Below are positions 1 to 5,527 of a stretch of 9,036 nt of DNA, piece by piece. The notes under the pieces were generated by a model, which saw only the letters and a program-made list of their open reading frames with translations, was not told the origin of the DNA and made no database searches. Each line of letters opens with the position of its first letter. Positions within the stretch are counted from its first letter, which is position 1. The position numbers and the translations under genes are program-made. The stretch lies in NCBI GenBank assembly GCA_964631175.1, contig CAZVWH010000108.1:1-9036 (forward strand), in the 5' to 3' direction. This stretch comes from CAZVWH01 sp964631175. Lineage in GTDB: Bacteria; Planctomycetota; Phycisphaerae; Sedimentisphaerales; Anaerobacaceae.

Positions 1-779
1 TTGGCGCAGAGATAAAAAACGGTTCTGAAGTTACCAAACTTGAGAAATTAAAAAATGGCAATATTACTATTTTCTGCGACCAGGATAAATATACAGCCAA
101 AGCGGTAATCCTTGCTCCGGGCAGCAGTTACCGCAAGCTCGGAGTGCCGGGCGAGGAAGAATTTCGTAACGCAGGTGCAGGCGTTAGTTATTGCGGAACC
201 TGCGATGCGCCCTTTTTTAAGTCAAAGCAGGTCGTCTCCATCGGTGGTGGCAACACCGCCGTCGAAGAAACGCTGCACCTTACAAAATACGCTGATAAGG
301 TTACCATGATACACCGCAGAGACGAATTCAGGGCAGCCAAGGTTCTGGTCGAAGAGCTCCTGGAAAAAGCAAACGAGACAAATTCAAATTTGTTTATTAA
401 ATATAGCACCGTCGCAACCGCCATACAGGGAAAAGACAAGGTCCAATCGGTCAGGCTAAAGAACGTAAAGACCAGCCGGGAAGAAGATTATCCCTGCGAT
501 GGCGTATTTATATTTATCGGCATGGTGCCGAACACCGATTTTTTGAAAGGTTTTGTGGAGCTGACCGACAGAGGTTTCATCAGGTGCGATTGTGCTTATC
601 TTCGTACAAGTGTGCCTGGCGTTTTCGTGGCCGGCGACTGCAGGGCCGGAGCGGCTATGCAATTAGCAACAGCCGTCGGTGACGGCGTCGTTGCCGCTAT
701 GATGCTCAAGGAATATTATCGAAATCCCGCTTGGTGGACCGAGCCGGTCAGCGACCAATTTTCGCCCAGCGGCTGGTAA
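1..779 (+). CDS. trxB: Thioredoxin reductase, 5'-truncated by window edge
   Basis: FAD- and NADPH-dependent flavoprotein disulfide reductase that would reduce thioredoxin in the cytoplasm. The frame is open from base 3 and gives 258 residues before the TAA. The redox centre is CGTC at fragment residues 64-67 (bases 192-203) in the context YCGTCDAPFF; most relatives read CATCDG. It is followed by the NADPH-binding GGGNTAVEE, the HRRDEFRA segment that contacts the NADPH phosphate, and the C-terminal FAD motif VFVAGDCRAG...AVGDG. Comparison with E. coli TrxB (redox Cys136/139) suggests about 70 residues, including the first FAD GxGxxG, lie left of the window. The C-terminus carries a short Trp-rich tail ending PSGW. 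The family call is firm. Thioredoxin as the partner is inferred, since ferredoxin- or NADPH-dependent relatives look alike. Confidence 0.93.
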   Translation, partial: GAEIKNGSEVTKLEKLKNGNITIFCDQDKYTAKAVILAPGSSYRKLGVPGEEEFRNAGAGVSYCGTCDAPFFKSKQVVSIGGGNTAVEETLHLTKYADKVTMIHRRDEFRAAKVLVEELLEKANETNSNLFIKYSTVATAIQGKDKVQSVRLKNVKTSREEDYPCDGVFIFIGMVPNTDFLKGFVELTDRGFIRCDCAYLRTSVPGVFVAGDCRAGAAMQLATAVGDGVVAAMMLKEYYRNPAWWTEPVSDQFSPSGW

Positions 780-792
780 TCAAAATGTTTAG

Positions 793-820
793 CCCCCCAA
801 TTCATTGGGGGGTTCTTCTT
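793..820 (+). terminator. Intrinsic terminator after trxB
   Basis: A perfect hairpin has the arms CCCCCCAA (793-800) and TTGGGGGG (805-812) with loop TTCA, followed by the T-rich tail TTCTTCTTT. It starts 13 nt after the trxB stop. The inverted repeat is symmetrical, but the T-rich tail is clear only on the plus strand, so it mainly serves trxB. Confidence 0.85.
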
Positions 821-829
821 TGCAATAAA

Positions 830-987
830 ATGATTTACGAAGACCTCAAGGACACAAAGCTTTTAATCACCGGCTCCAGCAGCGGAATCGGTGCGGCAAC
901 AGCGGTAATTTTTTAGCCAGTGACGCCGCGAGCTTTATTACGGGCGAATATATAGCCGTCAACGGCGGCTTGTATATGAGGGCCTGA
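830..987 (+). pseudogene. Short-chain dehydrogenase (SDR) remnant with internal deletion
   Basis: An ATG at 830 opens a frame reading MIYEDLKDTKLLITGSSSGI and then GAATAVIF. This is the start of a classical SDR with its TGxxxGIG cofactor-binding motif (here TGSSSGIG). The frame stops at TAG 914-916. In a different frame, from 913, the sequence reads LASDAASFITGEYIAVNGGL and then YMRA-stop (985-987). This is the standard C-terminal end of FabG-like SDRs (SDxAxxITGxxxxVNGG). A full SDR has about 250 residues. Only some 28 N-terminal and 25 C-terminal residues remain, so roughly 200 codons, including the Ser-Tyr-Lys active site, are missing. The two halves join in six T (909-914), as a deletion between short identical sequences would leave. 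No Shine-Dalgarno is visible before 830. A misassembly joining the two ends is the main alternative. Confidence 0.82.
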
Positions 988-1003
988 CAAGAAATTTATC
1001 AAA

Positions 1004-2572
1004 TCACCGGAAGATAACGAAGAAGGCGATGACCGCAGCTATGACCGCGCCGCCCAGCCACAAAACAGATGGGGCCGGCCTCAAATCGAATCCCTCTCTA
1101 ACCGGCATCTGTTTAGCTTTATGCAAAGGTCTGCTAACGGTGATAACTACCATTATGCCTATCAACAAGATGAACGTGATCGCCATTCTGTTAAGGAACG
1201 CAATATGGCCGATAGGAATCCCTGCTTTCACAAAATAAGGAAAGTCTCCAAAAAAGACAAACAGCAGGCCATAAACAATAGGATTAAGTATCAAGGCTGT
1301 GACGCCCGCCGAGGCGGGAGCGCGTTTGAAAATCATGCCAAACACAAAAGCCGCCAGGATACCGGGTGAGATAAAACCCTGAAACTCCTGGATATAGCTA
1401 AATACCCCTTCGGGTATTCTCCGTATCTGGGGCGCTATCAGACAGCCGACGATAACAAAAACGACCGTCATAATCCTGCCCATAGTTATAAGAGACTTCT
1501 GTGAGGCGTCCTGTCTAACGTGGCGTTTATATAAATCCATCGTAAAGATAGTGCATGCCGAGTTCAGCATCGAGGCCAACGAGCTCATCACCGCCCCGCA
1601 TATAGCCGCGAACATAAATCCTCTCAGCCCAGCCGGTATAAGATTCCTGATCAGCGCCGGGTACGCTTCATCAGGTCTGGCTAGGTGGTCCGAATACAAC
1701 TGCGCAGCCATTATCCCCGGAAAGACAATGGCAAATGGAACAATCAGCCAAAGAGCAGCAGCGAAAATGATACCGAGCTGTCCCTGCTTGAGGCTTTTAG
1801 ACGCAAGCGTTCTTTGTACGATGAACTGGTTTAGGCCGCAGTAATAGAAATTTGGAATCCAAAGGCCGATGACAAGAGCAGTCCAGGGTAACTCCGGATG
1901 GTCGGCTGGAAGCACCATGTGAAGTTTGTCGGCGCTACCCTCAAAAAAGGCCCCTATACTACCTATTGCAATAAAGCCCAGCACCATAGTGATCAGTCCA
2001 CCGGCAATTAGAGACGAGCCGAAAAAAAGGTCGGCCCAGGCAACGGCCTTTAAACCGCCCCAGGCGGTATAGATAGCGGCGATGATGCCAATTAGCCAGA
2101 TCGCTCTTGTTATGTCCATATCGAATATCTTATGCAGTGTCAGCCCACCCGAATACAGAACGGCAGTGATGGTGACAGCTACATATATCACCATCGTGTA
2201 AAAAGCCATGATCGCTCGTGCTGTCGAATTATAGCGGTATTCAAGATATTCGGGCATGGTATAGATGCCGGCTCTGAGGAATTTGGGCAGAAAAAAAATG
2301 GCCACAAAGACAATAGTAACCGCGCCGAGCAGTTGATAGCCCGAGACAGCTAAGCCGACGTTTCCCGCACCGGCGCCGGCCATTCCGACAAACTGCTCGG
2401 TTGAGATATTGGCCGCGATAATGGAGAAGCCGATTAACCACCATTTTAAGCCGCGACTTGCAAGAAAGTAGTCCTCACTTGTCTTTTCCTTGCGGCTTTT
2501 GGCCATGCTGAAGGCGACAACGACGCCGATGAAAGCAAGGAATACGCCGATGTCAAAAACGTTTAGCTCCAC
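1004..2572 (-). CDS. Sodium/solute symporter, SSS family (vSGLT-like)
   Basis: Inner-membrane symporter of 522 residues that would couple solute uptake to the Na+ gradient. It is very hydrophobic, with about 14 membrane segments as in the LeuT-fold SSS family. It resembles Vibrio vSGLT: AANISTEQFVGM (residues 53-64), GIYTMPEYLE (102-111), NFYYCGLNQFIVQRTL (241-256), SSLASMLNS (330-338). By alignment from memory, Na2-site residues A327, S330 and S331 and sugar-site residues Q60, N241 and Y244 are kept. Three other sugar contacts differ: vSGLT E88 is Q80, S91 is G83 and K294 is W275. The substrate may therefore be a different sugar or another small solute. The start is GTG, with AGGA about 8 nt upstream. 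It lies beyond the terminator that closes the ribosomal cluster, so it is probably a separate unit. No clear terminator of its own precedes the convergent SDR remnant. Confidence 0.93.
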   Translation of the reverse strand: MELNVFDIGVFLAFIGVVVAFSMAKSRKEKTSEDYFLASRGLKWWLIGFSIIAANISTEQFVGMAGAGAGNVGLAVSGYQLLGAVTIVFVAIFFLPKFLRAGIYTMPEYLEYRYNSTARAIMAFYTMVIYVAVTITAVLYSGGLTLHKIFDMDITRAIWLIGIIAAIYTAWGGLKAVAWADLFFGSSLIAGGLITMVLGFIAIGSIGAFFEGSADKLHMVLPADHPELPWTALVIGLWIPNFYYCGLNQFIVQRTLASKSLKQGQLGIIFAAALWLIVPFAIVFPGIMAAQLYSDHLARPDEAYPALIRNLIPAGLRGFMFAAICGAVMSSLASMLNSACTIFTMDLYKRHVRQDASQKSLITMGRIMTVVFVIVGCLIAPQIRRIPEGVFSYIQEFQGFISPGILAAFVFGMIFKRAPASAGVTALILNPIVYGLLFVFFGDFPYFVKAGIPIGHIAFLNRMAITFILLIGIMVVITVSRPLHKAKQMPVREGFDLRPAPSVLWLGGAVIAAVIAFFVIFR

Positions 2573-2604
2573 AGAATATTCCTATATCTGAAACTACAAT
2601 AAAC

Positions 2605-2633
2605 TAAAAAACAACCCCCAGTAAAACTGGGGG
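2605..2633 (-). terminator. Intrinsic terminator after rplI
   Basis: Read on the minus strand, CCCCCAG (2633-2627), loop TTTTA and CTGGGGG (2621-2615) form a 7-bp GC-rich hairpin, followed by TTGTTTTTTAG. It lies 50 nt past the rplI stop and 39 nt before the symporter GTG, and marks the end of the ribosomal transcript. The 2573-2682 gap holds nothing else I can support. Confidence 0.87.
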
Positions 2634-2682
2634 CTAAATACTAAATACATTACATATTTATGGGTCTCTTTTGTTTAAGTGT

Positions 2683-3237
2683 CTAATCACCATTCGTTTC
2701 TTTTTCAGTCTTTTGCGGTGCTTCTTTCTGCTCTGTGGCAACCTCTGCACCCTCAGGTACAACAACAACGTTGACGGTGGCAGTCAAATCCGCAGTGAAT
2801 TTGAGCGTCACATGATGAGTTCCTACCTGCTTTATATGATGGGGCAACTGCACAATTTCATCAGCTACTTCGAAGCCCTGTTCCCGCAGATTAGCTGCTA
2901 TCTCACGGGCGGTGATTGAACCAAAAAGGAACCCTTGCTCATTAGCTTTGGCTGCCACGACCGCTTCTGCGCCTTCCACCTTCTCGGCGGCCACGGTCAG
3001 CCGACTGTCCTTTTTTATTCGTTGCTCTGCACGCACGGCTTTTTCCTTGGCAATAGCTTTTATGTTATCATCAGTGGCGACCTTTGCCAGGCCCTGCGGC
3101 AGCAAATAGTTCCGAGCATATCCCTCATTGACCTCCACAACATCTCCTAACCAGCCGAGCCTGTGAACATCTTCGCAAAGCAAAACCTTCATCCCGTTAG
3201 AAATGGTTGGTTTGTTGGAAATCGCTCGTTTTCGCAT
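2683..3237 (-). CDS. rplI: 50S ribosomal protein L9, N-terminally extended
   Basis: L9 binds 23S rRNA near the base of the L1 stalk and stretches between ribosomes. The protein has 184 residues; typical L9 has about 150. The N-domain begins at residue 16 with MKVLLCEDVHRLGWLGDVVE and contains NEGYARNYLLPQGLA. A charged connecting helix follows (about 56-92), then the C-domain (GFLFGSITAREIAANL...). A tail rich in E, K and T follows from about residue 165. The usual family start would be the ATG at 3192, but it has no well-spaced Shine-Dalgarno. The ATG at 3237 has AAGGAGG 4 nt upstream, so I chose 3237. This adds MRKRAISNKPTISNG, part of which is encoded by a repeat also found at the pth start. 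It is the last gene of the S6-SSB-S18-L9 group. Confidence 0.95.
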   Translation of the reverse strand: MRKRAISNKPTISNGMKVLLCEDVHRLGWLGDVVEVNEGYARNYLLPQGLAKVATDDNIKAIAKEKAVRAEQRIKKDSRLTVAAEKVEGAEAVVAAKANEQGFLFGSITAREIAANLREQGFEVADEIVQLPHHIKQVGTHHVTLKFTADLTATVNVVVVPEGAEVATEQKEAPQKTEKETNGD

Positions 3238-3300
3238 TGTGCCTCCTTATATTACAGTACCCATGGGTTTATGAACTTTCTAACGGAGTTCATCCCGTTA
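3188..3300. repeat. ATCCCGTTAGAAA inverted-repeat element over rplI start
   Basis: The plus strand has ATCCCGTTAGAAA at 3191-3203 and the inverted partner TTTCTAACGGAGT at 3277-3289 (11 of 13 complementary bases; 12 with one G-U pair in the minus-strand RNA). The loop holds the rplI Shine-Dalgarno and ATG. TTCATCCCGTTA also occurs as an exact 12-bp direct repeat at 3188-3199 and 3289-3300. TAACGG/CCGTTA (3281-3286, 3295-3300) can form a smaller competing hairpin. The same 13-bp pair occurs at pth. It could be a miniature mobile element or a shared translation-control structure. Confidence 0.6.
3242..3248 (-). promoter_or_regulatory. Shine-Dalgarno deciding the rplI start
   Basis: The minus strand reads AAGGAGG, then CACA, then ATG at 3237. 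It is one of the strongest ribosome-binding sites in the window and supports translation of the 15-residue L9 extension rather than a start at 3192. Confidence 0.8.
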
Positions 3301-3307
3301 TTCTTTC

Positions 3308-3357
3308 TGGTTAAATGGCAACTGGTAATTGGTGATTGAATCGATGCCATTTAACCA
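3308..3357. repeat. Inverted repeat in rpsR-rplI spacer
   Basis: TGGTTAAATGGCA (3308-3320) and TGCCATTTAACCA (3345-3357) are perfect 13-bp inverted arms. The 24-nt loop includes ACTGGTAATTGGTGATTG, the same unit type (TGGTRAYT) as in the rpsF-pth spacer. It begins 11 nt after the rpsR stop. It has no T tract on the minus strand and so is unlikely to be an intrinsic terminator. Confidence 0.8.
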
Positions 3358-3367
3358 ATTACAAAGC

Positions 3368-3628
3368 TTACGCGGTAAACGGCAGTAGTGCCATATACCG
3401 GGCACGTTTAATCGCTTTTTGGGACTTTCTTTGACAACCCGCACAGTTACCACTGCGCTTACGTGAGTATATTTTGCCGCGATTGGTCAAAAGCTTCTGC
3501 AGAGTATCTAAGTCCTTATAATCGATATGTCTTACGCCGTTACGGCAAAAGCGACATTGCGTCTGTTCACGAGCACCAGGAAAGCTGGATTTTCTTCTAT
3601 TATCACCTTTTCTTTGCATTCTTCCCAT
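3368..3628 (-). CDS. rpsR: 30S ribosomal protein S18
   Basis: S18 binds the 16S rRNA platform as a heterodimer with S6. The protein has 86 residues, normal for the family. It keeps the basic N-terminus and the core YKDLDTLQKLLTNRGKI and KRSGNCAGCQRKSQKAIKRARYMALLPF. Cysteines at 25, 28, 62 and 65 form two CxxC pairs, the zinc-binding (C+) type of S18; many S18 proteins lack these. The ATG at 3628 has AGGA about 5 nt upstream; an in-frame ATG three codons later is the alternative. It sits between ssb and rplI, as in many bacteria. Confidence 0.96.
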   Translation of the reverse strand: MGRMQRKGDNRRKSSFPGAREQTQCRFCRNGVRHIDYKDLDTLQKLLTNRGKIYSRKRSGNCAGCQRKSQKAIKRARYMALLPFTA

Positions 3629-3655
3629 CTTTTTCCTATCTACACTGAAGTTTGA

Positions 3656-3734
3656 AGTGCCTAAAGTGAGCTAAAGTGCCTAAAATTATGGATTATTTTT
3701 TTCACTTTAGGCACTCTACATTTTAGGCACTTTA
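3656..3734. repeat. AGTGCCTAAA inverted repeat array in ssb-rpsR spacer
   Basis: The 111-nt spacer is almost filled by copies of AGTGCCTAAA. AGTGCCTAAAGTGA (3656-3669) is perfectly complementary to 3702-3715, and TAAAGTGCCTAAAAT (3672-3686) to 3720-3734. Because the units are alike, several nested pairings are possible around the central ATTATGGATTATTTTTT. The unit sequence is unrelated to those of the other spacers. The outer end lies 6 nt from the ssb stop codon. Confidence 0.85.
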
Positions 3735-3739
3735 CACTA

Positions 3740-4180
3740 TTAAAATGGTATATCATCGGACGGCGCGTCATCGGCTCTGTCCTGGCTGGCCTCATTAGAA
3801 GCGGAATACGCGCCTGAGCTTTGCTCTGACCGGCTGGCTGTCGTATCGCCGGTGCCTGGCAGAAACTGAAAGTTTTCAACTGTCACTCTGTGCCTGCTGT
3901 GTTTAGTGCCGTCCTGAGCCGTCCAGCTATCGAAGGTCAGCCTGCCTTCTACGAATACAAGCCTGCCTTTGGTAAGGTACTTGTTTATATTTTCAGCCCG
4001 TCGAGCGAACGCTCGGCAGTCCACAAAACAGGTCTCTTCACGTTTAGTACCGTCCTGAGCCGTCCATCGGCGATTAGTCGCCAAGCCGAAATCGACCACA
4101 GCCGTCTGGTTCGGCGTATATGATAGCTGCGGATCACGAGTCAAATTTCCCATCAGAAAGATTTTGTTGTAACCAGCCAT
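3740..4180 (-). CDS. ssb: Single-stranded DNA-binding protein
   Basis: SSB coats single-stranded DNA in replication, repair and recombination and recruits partners through its C-terminal tip. The protein has 146 residues. An OB-fold occupies about 1-108 (NKIFLMGNLTRDPQLSYTPN, EETCFVDCRAFARRAENINK, GRLVFVEGRL, ENFQFLPG). A low-complexity S/Q/A/D linker follows, ending in the acidic tip SDDIPF. The start is firm: AAGGAG lies 7 nt before the ATG. The octapeptide WTAQDGTK occurs twice (39-46 and 86-93), encoded by near-identical DNA. It lies between rpsF and rpsR, the classical position. Confidence 0.96.
   Translation of the reverse strand: MAGYNKIFLMGNLTRDPQLSYTPNQTAVVDFGLATNRRWTAQDGTKREETCFVDCRAFARRAENINKYLTKGRLVFVEGRLTFDSWTAQDGTKHSRHRVTVENFQFLPGTGDTTASRSEQSSGAYSASNEASQDRADDAPSDDIPF
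3901..4066. repeat. In-gene 25-bp direct repeat within ssb
   Basis: Bases 3901-3925 and 4042-4066 match at 24 of 25 positions (3908 G versus 4049 A, a synonymous change). They are 141 bp apart, so in the same reading frame, and each encodes the WTAQDGTK stretch. The annotated range spans both copies and the DNA between them. Confidence 0.75.
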
Positions 4181-4233
4181 AATTAAGCTCCTTGATGCTT
4201 AGTTTTATGGTGACATTCATCCGGGATTTTATC

Positions 4234-4755
4234 CTATTTGGGATTACCCGTATCCTCTCCCTCTACCTCCTCTGGTTCCTTTGTTTGCTCTGTTTTTTCT
4301 GCCAGTTCCGTTTTTTCTGCCAGCTCTGTTTTGGCTGTTTGCTCTGCATCTTGGGCGGTAGCTACCTGCTTTTCTTCAACTTTCTGTGTTGCTTCGGTTT
4401 TGCGTTTTTTCTCATGCAAGTCAGCAGTATCTTCTTCAGCTTCTCCGATTTTCTGATTTTCAGCGATTAGAATCAAAACACGCATAATTTTCTCTGACAA
4501 CTTAACGTTTCTTTCGATGTCCCGTATCCTGTTACCGTCAGCTCTGAAATAACAAAGAATATATGTGCCTTTGGTTTTACGGTTGATCTTGTATGCAAGC
4601 TTCCTATCGGCCCATTTTTTTAGTGAGACAATCTCAGCTTCAGCTCTTTGAAGTATATTTTCGATAGTCTGAACAACGCCATCCCAGTCTGATCCTGCTA
4701 GAGCCGGGTCAACAAGGAACATCGCCTCGTATAATCTTTTCGTCATAGTTTTCAA
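4234..4755 (-). CDS. rpsF: 30S ribosomal protein S6 with long C-terminal tail
   Basis: S6 binds 16S rRNA with S18. The protein has 173 residues against the usual 95-135. The ferredoxin-like S6 fold spans about 5-102: RLYEAMFLVDPALA, EAEIVSLKKWADRKLAYKINRKTKGTYILCYFRAD, and an ending IMRVLILIAEN. The extension from about 104 is rich in E, K, T, Q and A, probably unstructured, and includes the tandem TELAEK-TELAEK (143-154). The start is TTG at 4755: GGAGGT lies 7 nt upstream, whereas the ATG three codons on (4746) would be 16 nt away. The downstream gene is ssb, 53 nt on. Confidence 0.95.
   Translation of the reverse strand: MKTMTKRLYEAMFLVDPALAGSDWDGVVQTIENILQRAEAEIVSLKKWADRKLAYKINRKTKGTYILCYFRADGNRIRDIERNVKLSEKIMRVLILIAENQKIGEAEEDTADLHEKKRKTEATQKVEEKQVATAQDAEQTAKTELAEKTELAEKTEQTKEPEEVEGEDTGNPK
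4294..4329 (-). repeat. 18-bp tandem duplication in rpsF tail
   Basis: Two adjacent 18-bp units (4294-4311 and 4312-4329) match at 16 of 18 positions and encode TELAEK twice, with a partial third unit reading TEQTK. It explains part of the length of the S6 tail. Confidence 0.8.
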
Positions 4756-4763
4756 AGCTTATT

Positions 4764-4769
4764 ACCTCC
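4764..4769 (-). promoter_or_regulatory. Shine-Dalgarno deciding the rpsF TTG start
   Basis: The minus strand reads GGAGGT followed by AATAAGC and TTG at 4755. The 7-nt spacing favours the TTG over the nearby ATG. Confidence 0.7.
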
Positions 4770-4777
4770 AAACATCG

Positions 4778-4878
4778 GTTAACTGGTAACTGGTGATTGT
4801 TTACTGGTTAAATGGTGAACTCAATTACCAATTAGCATTCACCAGTTACCAATCACTAATTACCATTCACCAATTACG
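4778..4878. repeat. TGGTAAC/TGGTGAT heptad inverted array, pth-rpsF spacer
   Basis: The spacer is built from degenerate 7-bp units. The left arm reads ACTGGTA ACTGGTG ATTGTTT ACTGGTT. The right arm, read on the minus strand, gives GAATGGT AATTAGT GATTGGT AACTGGT GAATGCT and so on. TGGTAACTGGTGA (4784-4796) and 4839-4851 form a perfect 13-bp inverted pair. The array reaches into pth: the pth stop TAA (4876-4874) is part of the repeat string GTAATTGG. It covers the region where S6:S18 leader control would be expected, but I cannot identify that motif. Confidence 0.85.
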
Positions 4879-5452
4879 AACTATTAAACTCATTCATAGT
4901 TTTCTTTATTCCATATTCAATCCAACAGAGAACAGCATCCCTCGCTTTTTCAATTGCCACATCAAGTAGAGGCTTTTCTGTCTCTGTCGGCTTATCAAGA
5001 ACGTAATCGACAGCAATCTGCCTGCCGCAATAGCCGACGCCGATTCGACATCGGGCGAATTCATTTGTGCCGAGCTTTTCAAGGATGTCGGCAAGCCCAT
5101 TGTGTCCGCCGGCTGAGCCTTTGGCTCTGATACGAATCCTGCCCGGCTCAAGAGCCATATCGTCAGTTATCACTATCAGATTGCTTAACGCCAATTTGTA
5201 AAAGCCAGCCGCAGTTGCCACCGCTTGACCGCTACAGTTCATAAACTGCCAAGGCTTTAGTAATATTAACTTGTTATCTGCATATTCAGCCTCGACAAAA
5301 CGAGCCCTGAACTTTCTTTTTCTTATCTTCACTCCCAGCCTCTCAGCCAGTGAGTCTATAACCTTAAAGCCGATGTTGTGCCGCGTATCGATATACTCGT
5401 CACCCGGGTTGCCAAGACCAACAACCATTTTAATCCCGTTAGAAACAACCAT
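4874..5452 (-). CDS. pth: Peptidyl-tRNA hydrolase
   Basis: Cytoplasmic esterase that frees tRNA from prematurely released peptidyl-tRNA. The protein has 192 residues from the chosen start, typical of the family. Catalytic and binding residues are all present: N15 (GLGNPG), H25 (TRHNIGF), N72 (KPWQFMNCSG), D98 (DDMALEPG) and N118 (KGSAGGHNGL); these match N10, H20, N68, D93 and N114 of E. coli. I chose the ATG at 5452 because AGAGGA lies 5 nt upstream. The conventional family start (MVVGLGNPG) would be the ATG at 5428, eight codons in. ATGGTTGTT occurs at both ATGs, with 15 nt between the copies, giving MVVSNGIK before MVVGLG. A further upstream TTG at 5479 is less likely. It follows rplY after a 75-nt gap. 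Confidence 0.95.
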   Translation of the reverse strand: MVVSNGIKMVVGLGNPGDEYIDTRHNIGFKVIDSLAERLGVKIRKRKFRARFVEAEYADNKLILLKPWQFMNCSGQAVATAAGFYKLALSNLIVITDDMALEPGRIRIRAKGSAGGHNGLADILEKLGTNEFARCRIGVGYCGRQIAVDYVLDKPTETEKPLLDVAIEKARDAVLCWIEYGIKKTMNEFNSS

Positions 5453-5498
5453 ATTTATCCTCTTATAACCCAGCAACAAGAAGAATTTCCAACGGGAT
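5433..5498. repeat. ATCCCGTTAGAAA inverted-repeat element over pth start
   Basis: ATCCCGTTAGAAA (5433-5445) and TTTCCAACGGGAT (5486-5498) are inverted, 12 of 13 complementary with the odd position a G-U pair in the minus-strand RNA. The 40-nt loop contains the pth Shine-Dalgarno (5458-5463) and ATG (5452). The inner arm is translated as part of VSNGI. Flanking it, AACAACCAT is directly repeated at 5420-5428 and 5444-5452. This is the same motif as at the rplI start. Confidence 0.65.
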
Positions 5499-5527
5499 AG
5501 CCTTCTGCCATCACATCTACTCCCGCC

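Noticed and set aside
2605..2633. Hairpin before the symporter as a riboswitch or attenuator
   Set aside because: It is a simple stem with a U-tract and no aptamer-like structure, fully explained as the rplI terminator.
4756..4873. S6:S18-binding leader motif upstream of rpsF
   Set aside because: A CCG occurs in ACCGATG near the Shine-Dalgarno, but the surrounding structure is dominated by the heptad array and I cannot draw the motif's conserved stems.
3308..4878. CRISPR array as an explanation for the repeated spacers
   Set aside because: The repeats are short, degenerate and inverted, with no constant repeat-spacer alternation and no cas genes.
5453..5479. Upstream TTG start for pth at 5479
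   Set aside because: It would add nine residues not seen in the family and has no ribosome-binding site, whereas the ATG at 5452 has AGAGGA at good spacing.
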